This document shows positions 51,181-59,772 of a DNA stretch of 64,000 nt, piece by piece. A program made the translations under genes and the position numbers. The notes below the pieces were generated by a model. That model did no database searches. It was not told the DNA's origin and saw only the letters and a program-made list of their open reading frames with translations. The DNA comes from Pseudomonas_T sp032052615 (GTDB lineage: Bacteria; Pseudomonadota; Gammaproteobacteria; Pseudomonadales; Pseudomonadaceae): the NCBI GenBank assembly GCA_032052615.1, contig DAMBWF010000004.1:186001-250000 (forward strand), given 5' to 3'. Every line of letters starts with the position of its first letter. Position 1 is the stretch's first letter.

Positions 51181-52341
51181 TCAGTCCGGCCAGCGCCAGG
51201 GCGGGCCGTCCAAGGAGCCGAGGTCCGGCGTCACGGTTTCGCCCAGGGTCTTCTCCAGGCGCAGGGTGTTGCAATCGGGATGCTCTTGCAGCGCCGCCAC
51301 CAGGCGGTTGGCGTGGGACACCACCCAGACCTGGGTACGCGCCGAGGCGGCGACGATCAGTCGCCCCAGGGCCGGCAGCAGGTCGGGATGCAGGCTGGTT
51401 TCCGGCTCGTTCAGCACCATCAGGGTGGGCGGGCGCGGCGTGAGCAGGGCCGCCACCAGCAGCAGGTAGCGCAAGGTGCCGTCCGACAGTTCGGCGGCCC
51501 GCAACGGGCGCAGCAGGCCATGCTGGTGCAGTTCGACCACGAAGCGCCCCCCGGGCTGGTGGTCGATGTGCAGGCGCGCGCCGGGGAAGGCGTCGCCCAC
51601 CGCCGCGTCCAGCGCGGCGCCGTCGCCGATCTCGCGAATGGTCTGCAACGCGGCGGCCAGGTCGCGGCCGTCGTGGTGCAGCACCGGCGTGCGGGTGCCC
51701 AGTTGCGGCTGGCGCGCCGGGGCTTCGGGGTCGGTGCGGAAGTGGTCGTAGAAGCGCCAGCCGCGCAAGCGCTCGCGCAACGCGAAGACCTCCGGGCAAC
51801 CCGGGTCGTTGCCCACTTGGTCGAACAGGCTGTCGAAGGTCGGCAGGTGCTGCGCCTGCACCCGCCAATCGCGGCCGTCGCGCAAGCGCACCACGGGGCC
51901 GTCGCGTTCCACCAGCAGCGAGGCCGGCCGGCACAGCGGGCCGGCCCAGATGGCTTCGTGCTTGATCTGCGGGTCGAGGGCGAAGGCGGAACGGGAGGGT
52001 TCCGGCAGGCCGAGGGCGATGGCGTAGCCGAAATCCTCGCTGGCGAAGCCCAGGCGCAAGCGCAAGGTTTCCCGGCGCGGGCCGCCCTGGATCGCCGTCT
52101 CGCCGTTGCGCATCCGCCGCGAGACTTGTTCCGGCCCGGCCCAGAAGGTCGACTCCAGCCCGCCTTCCCGGGCCAGGGCGTTGACCACGCCGCCCTGAGC
52201 GGTTTCCGCCAGCAGGCGCAGGGCGCGGTAGAGGTTGGACTTGCCGCTGCCGTTGGGCCCGGTGATGACGTTGAGGGGGTGCAACGGCAGGACCAGGCGA
52301 TTGATCGAGCGGTAGTTACCGATGGCGAGGGTCGTCAACAT
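51181..52341 (-). CDS. RecF/OLD-like AAA ATPase
   Basis: Protein of 386 residues of the ABC-type AAA_21 family. Walker A is GPNGSGKS at 28-35, the signature LSDGTLRYL is near 287, Walker B is LMVLNEPETSLHPDLLP near 306 and the H-loop is SHANRL near 343. There is no TOPRIM nuclease domain. Such ATPases are found in repair and in phage defence (with a partner nuclease), but no effector gene is adjacent. The N-terminus LTTLAIGNYRSI is usual for this type. Confidence 0.85.
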   Translation of the reverse strand: MLTTLAIGNYRSINRLVLPLHPLNVITGPNGSGKSNLYRALRLLAETAQGGVVNALAREGGLESTFWAGPEQVSRRMRNGETAIQGGPRRETLRLRLGFASEDFGYAIALGLPEPSRSAFALDPQIKHEAIWAGPLCRPASLLVERDGPVVRLRDGRDWRVQAQHLPTFDSLFDQVGNDPGCPEVFALRERLRGWRFYDHFRTDPEAPARQPQLGTRTPVLHHDGRDLAAALQTIREIGDGAALDAAVGDAFPGARLHIDHQPGGRFVVELHQHGLLRPLRAAELSDGTLRYLLLVAALLTPRPPTLMVLNEPETSLHPDLLPALGRLIVAASARTQVWVVSHANRLVAALQEHPDCNTLRLEKTLGETVTPDLGSLDGPPWRWPD

Positions 52342-52395
52342 GGAAACGGGTACTCCTGGGGCGACGGCATTGCCGGGCCGTGCGGCCGGGCTCGC

Positions 52396-52776
52396 CTAGG
52401 CGCGGGGAAACAGGCGTGGCGACAGGCAGGCATAGGCCAGCGAGGGGTAGCAGAGGTAGTGCAGGAGGAACAGCAGGGTGCCCATGGGCCCCGGCGCCTC
52501 TTGCAGGCGCATCAACCCCAGCAGCGCCAAGTACAGCACTCCCAGCGCCGCGCCGTAGAGCAGGACGATCCGCCAGCGTTCGCCGGGACGGGGCGGGCGC
52601 CGCTCGCGCAGGCGGAACCAGAAGGCCAGGCCGGCCGCCACGAGGGTGGCGATGAAGAGCGTGGCGAGCACTCCGCCGACCCGCACGAAGGCGCGTAGCA
52701 GCAGGTTCGCCAGGACCGCCGCGACCACCGCGGCGAGGGCGTAGCGGGCGAGGGCGGGAGCGGTATCGGTGGTCAT
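52396..52776 (-). CDS. Membrane protein, four helices, unknown function
   Basis: Protein of 126 residues with four hydrophobic helices (near residues 9-27, 33-52, 69-87, 95-113) and a very arginine-rich loop (FRLRERRPPRPGERWRI). Not recognised. It is separated from the ATPase gene upstream of it by 54 bases (52342-52395), on the same strand. Confidence 0.65.
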   Translation of the reverse strand: MTTDTAPALARYALAAVVAAVLANLLLRAFVRVGGVLATLFIATLVAAGLAFWFRLRERRPPRPGERWRIVLLYGAALGVLYLALLGLMRLQEAPGPMGTLLFLLHYLCYPSLAYACLSPRLFPRA

Positions 52777-52824
52777 CGGCGTTTCCTCATGCGCGGGTGC
52801 GACGGCCTGGCGTCGCCGGCCGGA

Positions 52825-53292
52825 TCAGTCCGAGAAGCGCGCCCGCAGGCGCTCGGCGCGATAGGTCAGGCTGGCGGCCCGGTAGCCGGGGCGCAGCGGT
52901 GGTAGCGGCAGGCAGTCTTCCCAGGTGGCGCCGGGCGGCAGCGCGTTGGGCCCGAGGTAGCGGGGCGCGTCGTAGGGGGTCTCGGCGAGGTCGAGGTCGT
53001 CGCCGGGCCGGTAGGCGGCCACCCGCCAGTCCAGGGCCAGCAGCGGTTCGTCGCTGCCATTGCGTACCCCCATGAGCAGCGGCCGGTCGGCGGGGCAGCG
53101 GGGCGGCGGGACGACCGTCAGGCGGATCTCCAGGCGCGCCAGGCGTCCGGCTTCCTGGTGATCCTCCCACAGCACCCAGGCGGCCACCAGGGCGATGCCG
53201 AGGACGGCGGCCAGTGAAATCGGCAGGGCCTTGGCCGGGTAGCGCAGCAGCAGGATCAGCCAGGCGATGGCGAGCAGCGTGCCGATCAGCAT
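52825..53292 (-). CDS. Membrane-anchored protein, unknown function
   Basis: Protein of 155 residues with two N-terminal helices (LIGTLLAIAWLILLLRYP and LPISLAAVLGIALVAAWVLW) and a soluble C-terminal domain of about 105 residues beginning EIRLTVVPPPRCPADRPLLMGVRNGSDEPL, which looks like a beta-sandwich. I do not recognise it. ATG at 53292 is preferred; an open frame extends far upstream but is arginine-rich and non-coding in appearance. It follows the alginate genes in the same direction. Confidence 0.65.
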   Translation of the reverse strand: MLIGTLLAIAWLILLLRYPAKALPISLAAVLGIALVAAWVLWEDHQEAGRLARLEIRLTVVPPPRCPADRPLLMGVRNGSDEPLLALDWRVAAYRPGDDLDLAETPYDAPRYLGPNALPPGATWEDCLPLPPLRPGYRAASLTYRAERLRARFSD

Positions 53293-53494
53293 GGGCGGCT
53301 CGGAGAACGGGACGGCATGGCGGCGGCCTCGTGGCGACGGGGCGTCCATCCTAGGCAATGCCGAGAGGCGCGTCGAGCCGAGCCACGGCCGGGCCCCGCT
53401 GAACGGGAGGGGGAGACGCCCCGCGACCGTCGCTGGTACGACGGCCGCGATGCCTCGATGGGGGGAGAGGCGGGCGCGGGGGCGCTCGCCGCGC

Positions 53495-53515
53495 GGCATC
53501 GCGGACGGCGATGCC
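53495..53515 (-). terminator. Possible hairpin after algA
   Basis: GGCATCGC and GCGATGCC pair around a five-base loop, 16 bases after the algA stop. There is no T tract, so it may be a weak terminator or a chance repeat. Confidence 0.4.
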
Positions 53516-53530
53516 AGGGCGGCGGAGCGA

Positions 53531-54991
53531 TCAGCGCGAAGCGGCGGGCGTCGGCACTCGGGTCGGCTCGGGAGTGCCGCTGCGACCATAGACGTCTTCC
53601 AGGCGCTCGATGTCGTCCTCGCCCAGGTAGCTGCCGGACTGCACCTCGATGATTTCCAGCGGGATCTTGCCCGGGTTGGAGAGGCGGTGCACCGAGGTCA
53701 TCGGGATGTAGGTCGACTGGTTCTCGGTCAGCAGGAAGGTGCGGTCGTCGCAGGTGACCTGGGCGGTGCCGGAGACCACGATCCAGTGCTCGGCGCGGTG
53801 GTGGTGCATCTGCAGGGACAATTGCGCGCCCGGCTTGACGGTGATGTGCTTGACCTGGAAACGCCCGCCCATGTCCACCGAGTCGTAGGAGCCCCACGGG
53901 CGATACACGGCGCAGTGGTTCTGGGTTTCCGGGCGGCCCTGTTCGTCCAGCGCGCTGACCATCTTCTTGACGTCCTGGGCGCGGTCGCGGTGGGTCACCA
54001 TCATCGCGTCCTTGGTCTCCACCACGACGATGTCGTCCAGGCCGATCACCGAAACCAGCTTGCCGTTGCCGTGGACCAGGCAGTTGCGGCTGTCGTGGAG
54101 CATCACGTCGCCCTTGACCACGTTGCCGTCGTCGTCCTTGTCATGCACTTCCCAGATCGAGGACCAACTGCCCACGTCGTTCCAGCCGGCGCTCAGCGGC
54201 ACCACGCAGGCCCGCCGGGTCTTTTCCATCACCGCGTAGTCGATGGAGTTGTCCGGGCAGCAGGCGAAGGTGGGTGGGTCGATGCAGATCTGGTTGCCGG
54301 TGTGACTGCTGCGCTCCAGGGCCAGCAGGCAATTGTCGTAGATGTCGGTGTCGTGGCGCTTGAGCTCCTCCAGGTAACGGCTGGCGCGGAACAGGAACAT
54401 GCCGCTGTTCCAGTAGTAATTGCCCGAGGCGACGTATTCGGCGGCGCGCTCGGCGTCCGGTTTCTCCACGAAACGCTCGACCCGGCTGACCCCTTCGGGC
54501 AGGGTCTCGTTGCCTTCGCGATGGACGCAGATGTAGCCGTAGCCGGTCTCCGGCTTGCGCGCCGGCACCCCGAACAGCACCAGTTCGCCCCGTTCGGCGG
54601 CCTGGGTGCCCAGGAGCAGCGCCTGGTGGAACGCCTGCTGGTCGTCCAGCACGTGGTCGGCCGGCAGCACCAGCATCAGTTCGTCGCGGCCCTCGGCCAT
54701 CAGTTGCATGGCGGCGATGGCCACCGCCGGGGCGGTGTTGCGACCGAAGGGCTCGAGGAAAAGCATCTGCGCCTTCAGGTCCAACTGTTCCAGCTGTTCC
54801 TGGACGATGAAGCGGTGTTCCTGGTTGGCCACCAGCATGGCGGCTTGCAAGCCTTCGATGTTCAGCCGTTGCAGGGTCTGCTGGAACAGGGTGTGCTCGC
54901 CGGTCAAGGCGAGGAACTGCTTGGGAAACTGTTTGCGCGAAAGGGGCCAGAGGCGCGAACCACTACCGCCGGAAAGGATCACTGGAATCAT
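53531..54991 (-). CDS. algA: Bifunctional mannose-1-phosphate guanylyltransferase/mannose-6-phosphate isomerase AlgA
   Basis: Cytosolic enzyme of 486 residues supplying GDP-mannose for alginate. The N-terminal nucleotidyltransferase has the pyrophosphorylase signature GGSGSRLWPLSRKQFPKQF at about 8-26 and FVEKPDAE near 170. The C-terminal cupin has QMHHHRAEHWIVVSGTA near 396-412, the isomerase metal site. P. aeruginosa AlgA has 481 residues. It is the last gene of the alginate operon, 82 bases after algF. Confidence 0.97.
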   Translation of the reverse strand: MIPVILSGGSGSRLWPLSRKQFPKQFLALTGEHTLFQQTLQRLNIEGLQAAMLVANQEHRFIVQEQLEQLDLKAQMLFLEPFGRNTAPAVAIAAMQLMAEGRDELMLVLPADHVLDDQQAFHQALLLGTQAAERGELVLFGVPARKPETGYGYICVHREGNETLPEGVSRVERFVEKPDAERAAEYVASGNYYWNSGMFLFRASRYLEELKRHDTDIYDNCLLALERSSHTGNQICIDPPTFACCPDNSIDYAVMEKTRRACVVPLSAGWNDVGSWSSIWEVHDKDDDGNVVKGDVMLHDSRNCLVHGNGKLVSVIGLDDIVVVETKDAMMVTHRDRAQDVKKMVSALDEQGRPETQNHCAVYRPWGSYDSVDMGGRFQVKHITVKPGAQLSLQMHHHRAEHWIVVSGTAQVTCDDRTFLLTENQSTYIPMTSVHRLSNPGKIPLEIIEVQSGSYLGEDDIERLEDVYGRSGTPEPTRVPTPAASR

Positions 54992-55073
54992 GCTGCATTC
55001 TCCCTGAATGGGGCCGCGCGACGCGCGGCGCTGTGCACGGGTGCCCGGCCCCGTGGCCGGGCGCGTTCGCGTA

Positions 55074-55730
55074 TCAGCCCTCGGCGGCCGGGCGTTTCAC
55101 CCAGACCGGGGAAAGTTTGCCGCCGCTGCCGGTGACGTACAGGCAGACCACTTCGCCGCGTTGCAGGGTGACTGGCTTGAGGTCGCTGACCTTGCGGTCG
55201 CCCTCGTACAGCGCCAGGCCGACCTTCACCGGGTTGATTTCCCGTTCGCCACGGGCCTGGGGCGCGACGCCGTCGACCACGGCGGTCTTGCCGTCGGCGG
55301 TCTTCAGGCTCAGCTTGCTGTCGGTGAGGTTCTGCACCCGCACCAGGGCCTTCTGCTTGTTCTTGTACGGCGGGTCCTCCACCAGGCGCGGGGCGGCGCC
55401 CGGCTGGTCCACCAGGGTGTAGTACTGGTCGGCGTCGAGCTTCACCGGCAGGGTCTGGCTGCCGACCTTGGCGCTGTAGCTGCCGGCCGGGAGGAACTTG
55501 AAGTCGCTGGAGCCCAGGGGCGCCACGTCGTTCAGCGCGGTGTTGCCGACGTTGACGCTCAGTTCGCTGTTGCCGGCGTTGTAGGCGCGGATGAACGCCG
55601 AGCCCTTCGGCGCGGTGGGGCCGTAGAGGCCGCCTTCGCCGGCCTGGGCATTGAAGGCCATCAGACCGATCAGCAGGGCGCTGGCCGGGGCGAGCAGTCG
55701 CTGGGCGAGGGGGCGGGTCTTCATTGTCAT
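55074..55730 (-). CDS. algF: Alginate O-acetyltransferase accessory protein AlgF
   Basis: Periplasmic protein of 218 residues needed, with AlgI and AlgJ, for O-acetylation of alginate. A signal peptide ends near residue 30 (FNAQAGEGGLYGPTAP). The mature part is beta-rich with YNAGNSELSVNVG repeats. GGAG lies 8 bases before the ATG at 55730; that start gives MTMKTRPL. The usual length is 216. It lies between algJ and algA. Confidence 0.95.
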   Translation of the reverse strand: MTMKTRPLAQRLLAPASALLIGLMAFNAQAGEGGLYGPTAPKGSAFIRAYNAGNSELSVNVGNTALNDVAPLGSSDFKFLPAGSYSAKVGSQTLPVKLDADQYYTLVDQPGAAPRLVEDPPYKNKQKALVRVQNLTDSKLSLKTADGKTAVVDGVAPQARGEREINPVKVGLALYEGDRKVSDLKPVTLQRGEVVCLYVTGSGGKLSPVWVKRPAAEG

Positions 55731-55768
55731 GTATGCATCTCCAGAGTGTGGCGTGAGTCGTTCAGGCA

Positions 55769-56935
55769 TCACCGGGTGGGCGTGCCAGCCTTGCCGGTCG
55801 TATTGCTGACCAGGCGTTCGTTGCCGGCGCCGGCTTTCAGCGCGGCGATCCAGGCGGGGTCGAACCCGCTCAGGTCGTAGGCCATGGGCAGGTAGCGCTC
55901 GGGGAATTCCCAGATCACCACCTGCGGCGGGTTGCTCTTGATCTCGTCGCTCTGCAGGTACTTGAGCATCGGCAGGATCGGCCCGTGGCCGTCCTCGGCG
56001 TGGTTGCTCAGGTCGCGTTGCAGGGACTGGCGCAGGGCGCCGGCGAAGTTCCACTTGGCGTTGGCGCTGTAGCTGGTGCCCACCAGCGCCACCGGGATGT
56101 CGGCCTCGGCGAACAGCGCGTCGCCGTCCTCGGCGCCTTCGTCGGCCGCCCGGGTCTCGCGCTGCTGCAACTGGTCCTGGGCGGGCATCAGCGTGTCGAA
56201 TAGCGGGTCCAGGGGCAGGAAGGTGGTCAGGTCGCCCTTGTGGGGCTGCATGGCCACCGGCTCGGTGACGAAGCGCTGCGGGCTGCCGCGCAGGGCCATC
56301 GATTGCTGCACGCTCTCGCCGATCTGGCGGGCGACCACCTCGGCGCCCATGGGCGTCCAGTGGGTGTCGGTGCGCAGGAATACCTCGCCCTGGCGCTTGG
56401 CTTCTTCCAGCGGACCGAGCAGGTCGGGGGCGAGGATGCCGGCGCCGCGCACGGTGCCGCGGAATTGCTGATACAGGGTGCGGTACTGCTCGCTGGGGCG
56501 GTTGTCGCCGGTGTACTCGGGGTACAGCCGGGTCTTGGCCGGAATGATCGCCATCACCAGTCGGATGTCGCGCTTGGCCAGTTCGTCCCGCACGCCCTGG
56601 ATCAGCGCCAGGTTGTCGCGCTGGTGCTCGGCGCCACCGGCCACCGGCTTGAACTCCTCGTCGGAGTACAGCCAGCCCTGCTCGCCGATCAGCACGCCGG
56701 GGCGGCCCTCGCCGAACAGGGTGTAGTCCACCGCCGCCCAGACGTTGGTACCGAAGCGCTTGATCGGGAATTCCGCGTCGTAGTGTTTTTCCAGGGCCTG
56801 GGCGAGCTTGCCGTCGAGCACCGAGGTGCCCTCGGCCGGCGAGAAGCCGAGAAAGCTCTTCAGCGACCACAGGCTCAGGGCCAGCAGCAGGACCGCGAAG
56901 GCCAGGACGTAGATCAGGTGCTGGGTTCTGCTCAT
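55769..56935 (-). CDS. algJ: Alginate O-acetylation protein AlgJ
   Basis: Periplasmic SGNH-like acetyltransferase of 388 residues, tethered by an N-terminal helix (residues 7-25). The catalytic D-x-H is in RTDTHWTPMG near 186-195, and ALVGTSYSANAKWNFAGALRQ supplies the serine nucleophile in GTSYS. ATG at 56935 is preferred because GAGGTG lies ahead of it; a GTG at 56944 is possible. It starts 11 bases after the algI stop. Confidence 0.95.
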   Translation of the reverse strand: MSRTQHLIYVLAFAVLLLALSLWSLKSFLGFSPAEGTSVLDGKLAQALEKHYDAEFPIKRFGTNVWAAVDYTLFGEGRPGVLIGEQGWLYSDEEFKPVAGGAEHQRDNLALIQGVRDELAKRDIRLVMAIIPAKTRLYPEYTGDNRPSEQYRTLYQQFRGTVRGAGILAPDLLGPLEEAKRQGEVFLRTDTHWTPMGAEVVARQIGESVQQSMALRGSPQRFVTEPVAMQPHKGDLTTFLPLDPLFDTLMPAQDQLQQRETRAADEGAEDGDALFAEADIPVALVGTSYSANAKWNFAGALRQSLQRDLSNHAEDGHGPILPMLKYLQSDEIKSNPPQVVIWEFPERYLPMAYDLSGFDPAWIAALKAGAGNERLVSNTTGKAGTPTR

Positions 56936-56945
56936 GATCGACACC

Positions 56946-58499
56946 TCAGAACTGGAAGTAGAGGAAGGGCGAGAAGCTCTGCGCCGACAGCTTCAACACC
57001 GAGGCGGCGAACAGCACGAGCAGGGCGGCGCGGGTCGCCAGCATCGGTAACTGGGAAATCCACGCCTGCTGGTAGGCCAAGGCGCCGCTGGGGGCGTAGG
57101 CGATGGCCGCCGGGTCGGCGTCGGTTTCCCGAGGCGTGCGCGGCTGGGCGCTGGCCGGGCCGTTGGCCTCCACCTCGGTGGCGCGGGCCTTGGGCGCGCC
57201 GGTGAGCGGGCGGGAATAGAACTGCAGCACGCCGCAGACCGCCATCACGGCATAGGCCAGGGCCAGGGTGGCCACTTGCAGGCTGGTGAGCTGGGCGCTG
57301 TTGAGCTCCGACAGGCGCCAGTCGCCGAAGCTGAACATGGCGGCATACATGCGCAGGGCCACGTGGACGTTCTCGGCGCGGAAGATCACCCAACCCACCA
57401 CCACCAGCAGGAAGGTGAAGGCCCAGCGCCAGGGGCGCAGGCGCTTGGGCGCGGCGTCCACACCCAGGGCGCGTTCGATGGCCAGCCAGGCGCCGTGCCA
57501 GGCGCCCCAGATGATGAAGGTGAAGTTGGCGCCGTGCCACAGCCCGCCCAGCAGCATGGTGAGGAACAGGTTGCGGTAGGTCTGGAAGGTGGTGCCGCGG
57601 TTGCCGCCCAGGCTGATGTACAGGTAGTCCCGCAGCCAGGTGGACAGGCTGATGTGCCAGCGCCGCCAGAACTCGGTGATGGACTGGCTGATGTAGGGCT
57701 GGTTGAAGTTCTCCATGAAGCGGAAGCCCATCATCAGGCCGAGGCCGATGGCCATGTCGCTGTAGCCGGAGAAATCGAAGTAGAGCTGCGCGGTGTAGGC
57801 CAGGGCGCCGAGCCAGGCGTCGCCGGTGGTGGGGTCGGACAGGGCGAAGCAGTGGTCGGCGATGGGCGCGATGCTGTCGGCGATGAACACCTTCTTGATG
57901 AACCCTTGCATGAAGCGGGTGCAGCCCTCGGAGAACTTCTCCAGGGTGTGGGTCCGGTGGTTGAACTGGTCCACCAGGTCGCGAAAGCGCAGCACCGGGC
58001 CGGCGATGAGGTGGGGGAAGATCGCCACGAAGGCGGCGAAGTCGATCAGGTTGCGGGTGGCCGGAGTGTCCCCGCGGTACACGTCGATGATGTAGCTGAT
58101 GGACTCGAAGATGTAGAAGGAGATACCGATCGGCAACAGGATGTGGGTGATGACGAAGGGCTCGACGCCGAAGTGGCCGACCAGCACGTTGAAGCTGTCC
58201 ACGCCGAAGTTGGCGTACTTGAAGTAGCCCAGCACGCAGAGATCGACCGCGACCCCGGCGATCAGCCAGCGTTGGCCGGTCTTGCTGCGCACGCCGGCGG
58301 CGCCGATGCGCAGACCGATCCAGTAGTTGTACAGGGTGACCGCGGCGAACAGGCCGAGGAAGTCCACCCGCCACCAGGCATAGAACACGTAGCTGGCGAC
58401 GAGCAGCAGCAGGTTGCGGTAGCGGGTTCCGCTCAAGTAGTACAAGCCGAGAAAGATCGGCAGGAACAGGAACAGGAACACGTTGGATGAGAAGACCAT
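56946..58499 (-). CDS. algI: Membrane-bound O-acyltransferase AlgI
   Basis: MBOAT membrane protein of 517 residues that moves acetyl groups across the inner membrane to AlgJ/AlgX. Conserved segments are FEFWRRWHISLSTWLRDYLYISLGGN-like near 255-282 and LTMLLGGLWHGANFTFIIWG with the catalytic His of the family near 322. A start at 58499 gives MVFSSNVFLFLFLPIFLGLYY, identical in pattern to known AlgI. The tail beyond residue 450 differs from P. aeruginosa AlgI. GGAG lies 8 bases upstream. Confidence 0.96.
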   Translation of the reverse strand: MVFSSNVFLFLFLPIFLGLYYLSGTRYRNLLLLVASYVFYAWWRVDFLGLFAAVTLYNYWIGLRIGAAGVRSKTGQRWLIAGVAVDLCVLGYFKYANFGVDSFNVLVGHFGVEPFVITHILLPIGISFYIFESISYIIDVYRGDTPATRNLIDFAAFVAIFPHLIAGPVLRFRDLVDQFNHRTHTLEKFSEGCTRFMQGFIKKVFIADSIAPIADHCFALSDPTTGDAWLGALAYTAQLYFDFSGYSDMAIGLGLMMGFRFMENFNQPYISQSITEFWRRWHISLSTWLRDYLYISLGGNRGTTFQTYRNLFLTMLLGGLWHGANFTFIIWGAWHGAWLAIERALGVDAAPKRLRPWRWAFTFLLVVVGWVIFRAENVHVALRMYAAMFSFGDWRLSELNSAQLTSLQVATLALAYAVMAVCGVLQFYSRPLTGAPKARATEVEANGPASAQPRTPRETDADPAAIAYAPSGALAYQQAWISQLPMLATRAALLVLFAASVLKLSAQSFSPFLYFQF

Positions 58500-58632
58500 C
58501 CGCGTTTCTCCATTAAACGCCAAGTTATCGGGCCTTCAGGCCCGCCCGTTTTTCTCCCCGGGTAACGCAAGAGTCTCTATCCCGCCGCGTCTGCGCGCGG
58601 TCGGGCATGCCGCCCCGTCCGGGGCGGCCGGA

Positions 58633-59763
58633 TCAGCCGCCCTTCTTCGCCTCCCGGGCCTCGAATACCTGGGTCACCGCGCCGCCCAGGCGGAACGAGT
58701 TGAAGGGCTCCATGGCCTGCTTGCGCTCGCGAAAGTCCTCATTGCAGGCATATAGGGTGCAGTAGGGCTCCAGCCAGGCGTATTTGCTCTTGATCTTCAG
58801 GTCGCCCATGTCCTGGTCCTCGCCGGCCTTCTTGTCGAAGTCGTCCTGGTCCTCGACGCCCTCGATCACCCGCTCGGCGAGGCGCCGCAGGGCCTCGCGG
58901 TTCTCTCCGCGCAGGTCGACGCCGTTGGCCTGGGCGAAGGCGGCGATCATCACCAGGGGCGGCAGCGCGTAGTTGTGGTAGGCGAGGGCGCGCTGGCGGC
59001 GCTTGAGTTCGTTGGGCAGGTAGCCGTCGGCGTCCACCTGGGCGGCGGCGGTGCGGAACTGCTGCACCGACCAGTCGAACAGGTCGCGCCGGTCCAGCGC
59101 CACCGCCGTGGCCATCACCGACCAGGCGGCCCAGTAGCTGTGGTTGTTGATTTTCTTCAGGGGCAGGTCGCCCCAGTCCTGCACCACCTGGTCGGCGAGC
59201 TTGGCGAACCAACCCTCGACGAGCTTGGCCTGCTCCTCGCGGGCGGCCAGGGGCCGGGACTCGGAATACTTCAGGCGCAGGTAGGAGGAGGCGAGGGTGC
59301 CCAGGGCCCATTTGCGCATGGACATGCCGGTGTGGTTGAAGTTGGTGCTCAGCAGTGCCCCGGCCTGGGCCCACTCGCCCATCCAGTTCAGCGCGCAGTC
59401 CAGTTGCTGCTCGTCGCCGTCGCGCATGTACTGGGTGACCATCGTGCTGACACCCCGCTCCAGCCGGGTGATGTCCTGGGTCTCGTCGCGGAACGCCTTT
59501 TCCGCCTTCGGGTTGAGGGTCGCCCGCGCCTTGTCGGACCCCTCGTACTTGCTGCGGAACTCCAGCGTGCCGGTGTAGGGCTTGGGCGCGGTCGGGCACG
59601 CCTGGGTGGCCGACTTGGTTTCGTCGGCCAGGCTGGCCTTGCGCGCCTGGACCTCGACCTTGTGGTAATAGCCGCTGGGGGGCACCAGCCCGGCCGAGGC
59701 CGCGTTGGCCCAGACCAGGGTGCCGAACAGACAGGGAAGCAGCAGTTGCTTGGCGTTGCGCAT
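58633..59763 (-). CDS. algL: Alginate lyase AlgL
   Basis: Periplasmic PL5 lyase of 376 residues that degrades misplaced alginate. Signal peptide at 1-24 (ANAASA). The conserved NNHSYWAAWS motif with catalytic His is near 204-213, and YPLPPLVMIAAF-like and KYAWLEPYCTLY segments follow. P. aeruginosa AlgL has about 367 residues. It lies 133 bases before algI, 9 bases after algX. Confidence 0.96.
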   Translation of the reverse strand: MRNAKQLLLPCLFGTLVWANAASAGLVPPSGYYHKVEVQARKASLADETKSATQACPTAPKPYTGTLEFRSKYEGSDKARATLNPKAEKAFRDETQDITRLERGVSTMVTQYMRDGDEQQLDCALNWMGEWAQAGALLSTNFNHTGMSMRKWALGTLASSYLRLKYSESRPLAAREEQAKLVEGWFAKLADQVVQDWGDLPLKKINNHSYWAAWSVMATAVALDRRDLFDWSVQQFRTAAAQVDADGYLPNELKRRQRALAYHNYALPPLVMIAAFAQANGVDLRGENREALRRLAERVIEGVEDQDDFDKKAGEDQDMGDLKIKSKYAWLEPYCTLYACNEDFRERKQAMEPFNSFRLGGAVTQVFEAREAKKGG

Positions 59764-59772
59764 GGGATTACC

